A program made the translations under genes and the position numbers. A stretch of DNA of 64,000 nucleotides, from positions 914,663 to 978,662 of the forward strand of contig JAEUBA010000003.1 of the NCBI GenBank assembly GCA_018257865.1. Reading direction: 5' to 3'. The notes beneath the pieces are model-generated. The model ran no database searches. It saw only the letters and a list, made by a program, of their open reading frames with translations, and had not been told where the DNA came from. Every line of letters begins with the position of its first letter. Position 1 is the stretch's first letter. This stretch comes from Stereocaulon alpinum. Lineage: Eukaryota > Ascomycota > Lecanoromycetes > Lecanorales > Stereocaulaceae. Below are positions 58,038-64,000 of the stretch, piece by piece.

Positions 58038-60229
58038 ATGTTGTCCTACAAAGGCTTTCCGTCGACCAGATGGGCACTCTTAGCCCCAATTATCCTTGTC
58101 TCTTTATGGCTTTGGCAACAGCCCTACCACCTGTCGAAGCTCTCAACCTCTCTCCATCATGAGCCTGTTTCCGGCTTCTTTCCAAGCAAGCTTTATGAGC
58201 CCGACGCGTTGCTCTGCAATGACCAGACTGCAGCCGAACCTTCAAAACCTCAAGAGTAAGTCGATTGCTCCAGAAGTGCACACAATTGTCGCTAATTTCA
58301 ACAGCGACCCCGATGTTCCCTCCATTCCAGCGCTTCGAGGCTCCGCCAATGAGTTTCCTTCCGACTTCTACGATCCTTACCCTGAGTACAACAGCCGCAA
58401 GTGGAGGAGGAAGTGGAAAGGCGCCCACGCGCCGTGTTTGGGTCCTAGGGGTGTGGAAGTGAACGAGAATCCAGATGATGTCGTCAAAGCACGTCGGCTT
58501 AAGACGAAAGGTGCGAAAGACACAGTCTCCGGCTGAATATAGGCTGACCACTCGTGCAGCGTCAAAACCTATAATCGGATCCTACAGTGAGACTGGCTTA
58601 GAGTCCGACTTCTGCTTCGACCGACACGCGCGTTACGACCCTTACGGCTACGACGATGAATTTCCTAGCGCGGCCGGTGGCCAAGCCGACCATGAAGAAT
58701 CATCGAAAGTGACCTGGAAGGACGTCCGCTGGGGTGAGCTTCAGCGCAATTGTCTTGCGAGGAACGAGGACCGCTACGAACCAGCCGGATTCCCGAACCG
58801 CACCGACATAGCCCCAACTCATGATAAATTTTGGTTGCCTACCAAGGAGGATCATGAAGACGTACACAGCACACTGATCCTCCCACGAGAGAGATCGGAA
58901 GAGGACTCAACATATCGGTGGTGGAAAGCAAACCAGCCGAGGTACAGGAAGAAGCAAGCCCTTGTGCTCCGTACTTGGGATGGAAATGAATGGACCATTG
59001 ACACAATGCAGTACGTGCGATCGTTCATCATGGAGTTGGGTCTTCATTCTGGGCTTGAGTACGAGGTCATCATCCTCGTCGAGATCAAGGATTGCACGAA
59101 ACCAATCTTCCAGGACGAAAAATTGTACAAGGAAACATTATTGAAATCTGTGCCGGACGAGTTCGCCGACATCACAATACTATTCAACAGAGTTCTCTTG
59201 GAAACATGGTATCCCAAAAATGGAAAGCATGAGTAAGCTCAATCCAACGGCGAGTACCATGTTCGCTGCGCTCACTCTTTACAGTCCCCAAACGTCGCAA
59301 ACGGGTAACATGCACATGCCTATGGAGCTTCTCTCCCTCCTCCGGCCCGACATTGGGTTTTTCTGGCAGACTGAGTTGGATGCGCGATATACTGGTCATC
59401 ACTACCATCTGCTGGAGACAGTGTCAGCTTGGGCAGCAAAAGAACCTAGAAAGTTTCTATGGGAGCGTAACGCGAGATACTACGTGCCCGCTGTGCACGG
59501 CACGTGGGAAAATTTCACTAGCTGGACCGCGAACGTGACTCAAGGTGGAGGAATCTGGGGCCCCGAAAGAACTACTGGCATCGAACCCATTGGACCCCAG
59601 CCGCCCAAGCCATCTTCAGAAGATGACGACTACGAATGGGGGGTTGGTGAAGATGCCGACTTCATCAACGTTTCACCTGTTTTTGATGTGACCGAAGGCA
59701 GCAAGTTCATTTTTAAGGACACCAAGGACCGGTACCCCGACAAACTGAAGACACCGGCCAGGGCGACCGCCACTGTACCACTTACGCGCTTCTCCAAACG
59801 CTTACTGAGGGCCATGCACCACGGCCAAGTGAGTCTAGGCGTTCACATGTTCCCCGAAATGTATCCGGAATCGACGGCTCTCCACCATGGTCTTAAGCTT
59901 GTTGTGTTCCCGCTCCCAGTCTACATTGACTACGCCAAAACACCCAGATTCATCGATGACAAATTCAACACCAATGAGGGCAAGACTCTATTGGATGTGC
60001 CGTACAAATATCCGGATATATGGCGTCGTATGACATACTGGCATTCGATGGCGAAGAAGACGACTTACTCGGATGAATTGTACAAGCGATGGCTAGGCTA
60101 TGTGAGTGTTACCCAACAATCTGCGTTTCGAGTTCAAATCGGCTGGATACTAAGTCTTCTCAGAGCGGTGATCCACTCGAAAGGGTCTGTCTCCCAGGCA
60201 TATTACTTCATCCAATAAAGGGTTTATAA
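58038..60229 (+). CDS. DUF3405 family type II membrane protein
   Basis: Exons 58038-58255, 58305-58510, 58560-59232, 59285-60101 and 60164-60229 give 659 residues. A single hydrophobic helix near the N-terminus (ALLAPIILVSLWLW) after a short basic start predicts a type II Golgi/ER membrane protein with a lumenal body. The body has blocks seen in DUF3405 proteins: RKWKGAHAPCLGPRG, ALVLRTWDGNEWTIDTMQYV, GFFWQTELDARYTGHHYHLL (glycosyltransferase-like DxR) and the spliced C-terminus RVCLPGILLHPIKG. Reading through the last intron would instead give an unrelated tail, so I end the gene at 60229. The function of DUF3405 is not established; a glycosyltransferase role is often suspected. Confidence 0.85.
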
Positions 60230-61543
60230 TGTCTAACATGCATTAAATCCTACCGCCTGCAATCATTTGGAAAGACTTTTCCGGGAGAGGACCCGTGACG
60301 TGCTTGAGCGAACCAGCGCCGATGCGCAAGATTAGAAGATGAGTTTGTATAGTAGACTAAAAGCAGAGATCGGAGCGTCATCGTTATCTTTGGATCTGAG
60401 CATGCCAGCTCATTAGGGCAGCTCTTGGTAGCGAATCCCCCTCTGCAAAATATTGCAACACTGCGAGAAGAAGACTCGACTCTATCGAGGGGATCATTCT
60501 CTTATAAGATGGATCATCGAATGACGAAATGGACGAGATCGGTGGTTATGTTACAGCGCAATCTTTTACCAAGGCGAATGGGATACACACGGGCGTCTTG
60601 GGTGGCAGGCATGCATGCACTGGAAGTCTTTGGGTATTGGGTATTGGGTATTGCAGCACACTTGGACGGTCATTTTGTATTTGGTAGATACCCATTGATG
60701 CGCACCCTAGACTATATCAGGCTTTTGGTAAAAAGTATCGTTCTTGCTATTGATATCATTATCGAATGAGCTATCATCAATACGTCCAATACAAAGGTTA
60801 GCAGATGACAGTGCCGTTGTGTCAATAGGTTCGAAGGGTTGGGGGGAAGTGTTATCCCGCACAGAGTAGGTAAGCGAGTCAGACTGACACCGTTCAATAC
60901 AGTAGGTAACATCGCGCACAATGCCTGAAAGGGCAACGCTTCGCTTCGCTTGGCCTCGGGATGTCTACCAATTGCCTTCATCTCTTCTAGCGAGGGACAT
61001 TCTTAGTCCTCGTAGTTCTATTTCCTGCCAGCAAATTAAATTCTCACCTGGAGCGTTCTTGTGGCTACGCCACGCTTCTCCACATTGAGTGAGAATTACC
61101 CCTACGATCCAGCCTAGTGGGGTTTCCTGCCTGAAGAATTTGGTTTTGATCTTGTTCTTATTCTTGTTCTTAAAGCTCTGGGCAAGGAACTAGGGGCCTC
61201 TCTCTCATGGCGTCTATAGCGCGGGTCTCAGGTATAGCGCTCTCGAGGTCGTTGAGCAAGGAGTTTTCGGTGCGGAGATTAGGCGGGTTGGTGATGTATA
61301 TGAGAAAGGGGGGAGCGGGGGGGCGGAATTTTTGTGGACAGCTGTCGTGGCTTAGAGTTGGAATTGGAGCTGGAGGAGGTGGGACGGTTGGGGGTGGATA
61401 TTCCTGTCAGGCACGTTTATATGGTTACGTTTTATTTTTCTTCCGGCTCTTGCGCAGGGCTATGTTTGGTTATGGTATTTTGGTTTGAGCAATCGAGCTT
61501 ACTATTCCCTGCGACATTGGCATACGAGCATGTCCGAAGCGCT
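60230..61543. other. Intergenic region
   Basis: About 1.3 kb without a convincing gene. A GGGTATT(G) unit is repeated three times near 60632-60652, and short TTCTTGTTCTT repeats occur near 61150. G-rich sequence follows at 61290-61400. Confidence 0.5.
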
Positions 61544-62395
61544 TCATTCAAATATGCTGACCCCTACATTTTCTGTGCGCGAGACCGCCACTCTTTTATT
61601 GTACCTCCGCCTAGGTGGTGTGTCTCCCCTAAACCTAACCACTCCGCACGGCCCTAATCCATATAGAAACCGCGGAATCTGGCGCCCTTCCGTCACGGGC
61701 TGGATACCTGCCGGACAAGTAGGATTCTGATTGACAGTCGTAAGATCTAACGTACTCCCTAGAATAAAGACCGAGCACGCCTCTGTCCCCGCTGGTGCTG
61801 GGTAGTTTGCTTGTTGGTAGAAGTAGATGCAGTTTGCGGTGGCGTAGCAGCCGCCGTTTGTGAGGGCGAAGAATGATGTTCCTGAGGCGCTGATTGCGGC
61901 TGCGGGACCGCCGTTGATGTTGTAGGCCTTGGGCTGGTAGCCGTAGTTGTTGCTTGCGGCGCATTGGCAGGGGAGGGGGAGGGTAAATGTTGAGGTGCCG
62001 GCGGAGACTGTGACGGTCTGGGTGGTTGTCAGGCTTTTTGTGGTGGTCTTTGCGGGGTGAATGGGGAAGAATTACTGGTGCTGGTGCTGCTGTGGAGGAG
62101 GAGACACGAGCATCCGCTTGAGAGGGCAGTGGAGTAGCGGAGATATTTCGAGACTTTATCTGGAACTGAGCCTCTGGTCCTTTGGGAAACTTGGGTTGTA
62201 CGTAGCATGGTGCGAAGTTCTAGGGTGACGGGCTTTTGAAGTAGGACTTGTCGTTCTCGGATGCCTTGCTGCTAGAAGAATAATACTTTGTGGTCCTAGA
62301 TCACCCTTCTTAAGAGGTGGATATGCAGTATCGAGAGCGGGGACTGTCACTGTAGTCACAAAGACCTTGACTCTACGCTTTTTAGCCTAGGGCTA
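61544..62395 (-). pseudogene. Probable broken gene for a Cys-rich secreted protein
   Basis: On the minus strand a frame without an ATG is open from 62071 to the stop at 61544 (about 176 codons). It reads like a secreted domain: Thr/Ser-rich TTQTVTVSAGTSTFTLPL, then CQCAASNNYGYQ, NGGCYATANCIYFY and EACSVFILGSTLDLTTV, with about seven Cys. Just upstream two other frames hold similar low-complexity text (ISATPLPSQADARVSSST, and VTVPALDTAYPP from 62359), but they can be joined only by frameshifts or implausibly short introns (28 nt). I read it as a decayed or mis-assembled gene. The family was not recognised. It borders the RIP-affected end of the window, which could explain the decay. Confidence 0.35.
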
Positions 62396-62814
62396 TATCC
62401 TGGTGAAGCCTTCACTACTCACGTGACAGTCGCCAGTGATAGACCTAAATAATTACTGCAGAAAGCACTTGCTTGAGCCTCGACTGCTCTGAGCTCGCGC
62501 TGACAGTCATAAACGGTTGAAGCCCCGAAGGCTGTTATTGCTCTTGCAAAGCAGGAAAGTGTCGTTTTCGAGGAGTCTTTTAGATAAATAGCATGATTGT
62601 ACTGAACAATTAAAGTCAGATATGAGGCTCGCTGCTATGATAGATACCGCTGAGCCTAAGAGCTTCCCAGCTTCTAGTTCTAGTCTATTTTGCTACTAGC
62701 TCGCAAGCGAGAGTGAAATCGCGTCTTAGCATGCCTACTCCTCTCTCATCCGAGAAAACTGTCGGAATAATATTACTCCGCACTCCGCAATAGCGGCTTG
62801 GCGCCCGCTCCTAG
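62396..62814. other. Transition region next to the RIP-mutated tract
   Basis: Normal-composition DNA gradually turns TpA-rich. No coding signal. Confidence 0.4.
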
Positions 62815-63842
62815 ATAAAACACCATAGCTTAGCTAGCTAGATTCAAGACAATCCCTAGTTTACCAAGCCTAATAGACACCCTGCGAATCAGGTTATCCG
62901 GGGCAGGTAATAGGGGATTAAACCTACTAATTAATACAACCTAGCAGCTAGGTTCTACCGACACTAATTAGTTATCGACCTTAGATTAGTAAGGTACGAA
63001 TAAAAATTTTAACTGTAACTAAGAACCTTACCTATACTACTATAAAGCCTTAGCTATAACGCCTACCCTTATAATAACGCAACCGACTATAGAAGAGGAT
63101 AGCGGGATAATAATATTAGTAGGAATCGTCCTTAACGACCCTAAAAAGTTAATAAAGGATACCCTAATAGTATACGTTACCTAAGTAATAAGCTCCTACT
63201 AAAGCTGCGAAGAAGAAGGACGTAATCTATAGATTAACTTCCTTAAAGACTTTAGCAATTAGGACGAAGCTTTATTTAATAAGGTAGAGAAATATATACT
63301 ATAAAGCCTTAGGGAGCTACTTTTTAACTATAGTATCTTTATACCTAAGGATAGAACTTACGTCTATAAGTACCTAGTAAGGCTAGTAGTCTAACTATAG
63401 TCTAATTAGCCTATAGACGTACTAAAGCTAGTAAAGAAGTTTAATACTAACTTTACTAGTAAGTCTAATACGCTTAGTACGCCCGCCTTAGGAAATAATT
63501 TTAATACGCCTAGTATATCTACCTTAGGTAACTCTAATATACTTAATACGCCTACCTTATTTAAAATTAAAATACTAACTAGGACTACCCTAATTAACGG
63601 CGTTAAAATCTATAATACTATCGCTAATTACTAGGAGTAAGGCCTTTTCTAAGAGCTTACTACGTTAACTAAGCTCTATATAGAAGAGATAAAGTATAAT
63701 AGAAGAAGTAACTTCTTTAACTATAAGCTAAATATATTCTTAACTACCGCTTTTAACGCTAGGATATTATTAACTAGGCTCTATATAGCCCTTTAGTATA
63801 TACTTAATAGCGATATACTTAATTTCTACTTTAGTAACTAAT
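62815..63842. mobile_element. RIP-mutated repeat relic (likely retroelement fragment)
   Basis: About 1 kb is strongly enriched in TpA and almost free of CpA and TpG: in 63061-63300 I count two CpA and one TpG in 240 bases, while CpG words remain. That pattern is the mark of repeat-induced point mutation (C to T at CpA on both strands), which implies a once multicopy element. On the plus strand a degenerate frame (about 63420-63640) is readable with TAG/TAA at places that were probably TGG or CAA. The right edge is abrupt: at about 63,842 the composition returns to normal. No terminal repeat or transposase motif can be recognised, so the element class is open. Confidence 0.7.
63466..63567 (+). 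repeat. Three 33-36 bp direct repeats inside the RIP tract
   Basis: Units begin at 63466, 63502 and 63535, each starting TAATA(C/T)(G/A)C and containing a CCTTA(G/T) word about 20-25 bases later. The period is a multiple of three (36 and 33). In the surviving frame each unit reads like N-T-P-S-T-x-x-L-G-N, so an 11-12 residue protein repeat was probably encoded before mutation. Confidence 0.55.
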
Positions 63843-64000
63843 CTTCCTGGCCAGCGATGGAGACACACCTGTACGCAGTGCTGGCTACGAACCTGAATAC
63901 CTATTCAGAGCCGAGATGTCTCCCCTAATGCATTGCAGGTTGAACGATGTTGAGACGTCGCGTGGTTGCTGAGAACTCCGTGCAGAGTTTTTCGGGCAAC
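63843..64000. other. Normal-composition DNA at right edge
   Basis: 158 bp with ordinary CpA/TpG content directly after the RIP tract. No coding call can be made from this short piece. Confidence 0.4.

Noticed and set aside
1..64000. CRISPR arrays, bacterial insertion sequences, tRNA or rRNA genes
   Set aside because: No regularly spaced repeats, transposase frames or tRNA-like cloverleaf/B-box sequences were recognised; the genes are eukaryotic with spliceosomal introns.

Overview
The window looks like a euchromatic chromosome segment of a filamentous ascomycete (Pezizomycotina). It has short spliceosomal introns (mostly 46-90 nt, with CTAAC/CTGAC-like branch sites), a non-reducing polyketide synthase with a SAT domain, a HeLo-like/NACHT/ankyrin NLR, a 2EXR/F-box-like protein, a DUF3405 protein, and a TpA-rich repeat tract with the signature of repeat-induced point mutation (RIP). 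The class cannot be fixed by eye.

Left part (1-7.6 kb): the 3' part of a laccase-like multicopper oxidase, an intronless squalene-hopene-type cyclase on the minus strand, and, divergent from it, an intact four-exon cytochrome P450. The last two look like a minimal triterpenoid (hopanoid) locus. A 6.8 kb stretch without a convincing gene follows (7.6-14.5 kb).

Middle part (14.5-31 kb): a conserved fungal protein of unknown function; a ubiquitin C-terminal hydrolase homologue whose catalytic Cys and His are both replaced; a 2EXR/F-box-like protein; the mitochondrial outer-membrane protein Sam37; a ZIP zinc transporter; a HeLo-like/NACHT/ankyrin NLR; an AT-hook-like nuclear protein; and an LYR-motif mitochondrial protein.

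PKS (31.2-37.8 kb): a six-exon non-reducing PKS of 2097 residues with the order SAT-KS-AT-PT-ACP-esterase. It has no methyltransferase domain, and no tailoring gene lies beside it.

Housekeeping block (38.1-50.3 kb): NatD-type histone acetyltransferase, PIG-U/Gab1, pescadillo/Nop7, folylpolyglutamate synthase, a Rab5 GTPase, Sac1 phosphoinositide phosphatase and ribosomal protein uS5 (Rps2). These genes are tightly packed, with divergent promoters of 245 and 331 bp and convergent tails as close as 38 bp.

Right part (50.5-64 kb): two lineage-type hypothetical proteins, a short-chain dehydrogenase, a DUF3405 membrane protein, remnants of a secreted-protein gene, and a RIP-mutated repeat relic of about 1 kb with an abrupt right edge near 63,842.

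I resolved 47 introns by joining frames at GT/GC...AG sites. Three of them are GC-AG introns. All exon models are read by eye, without transcript evidence.
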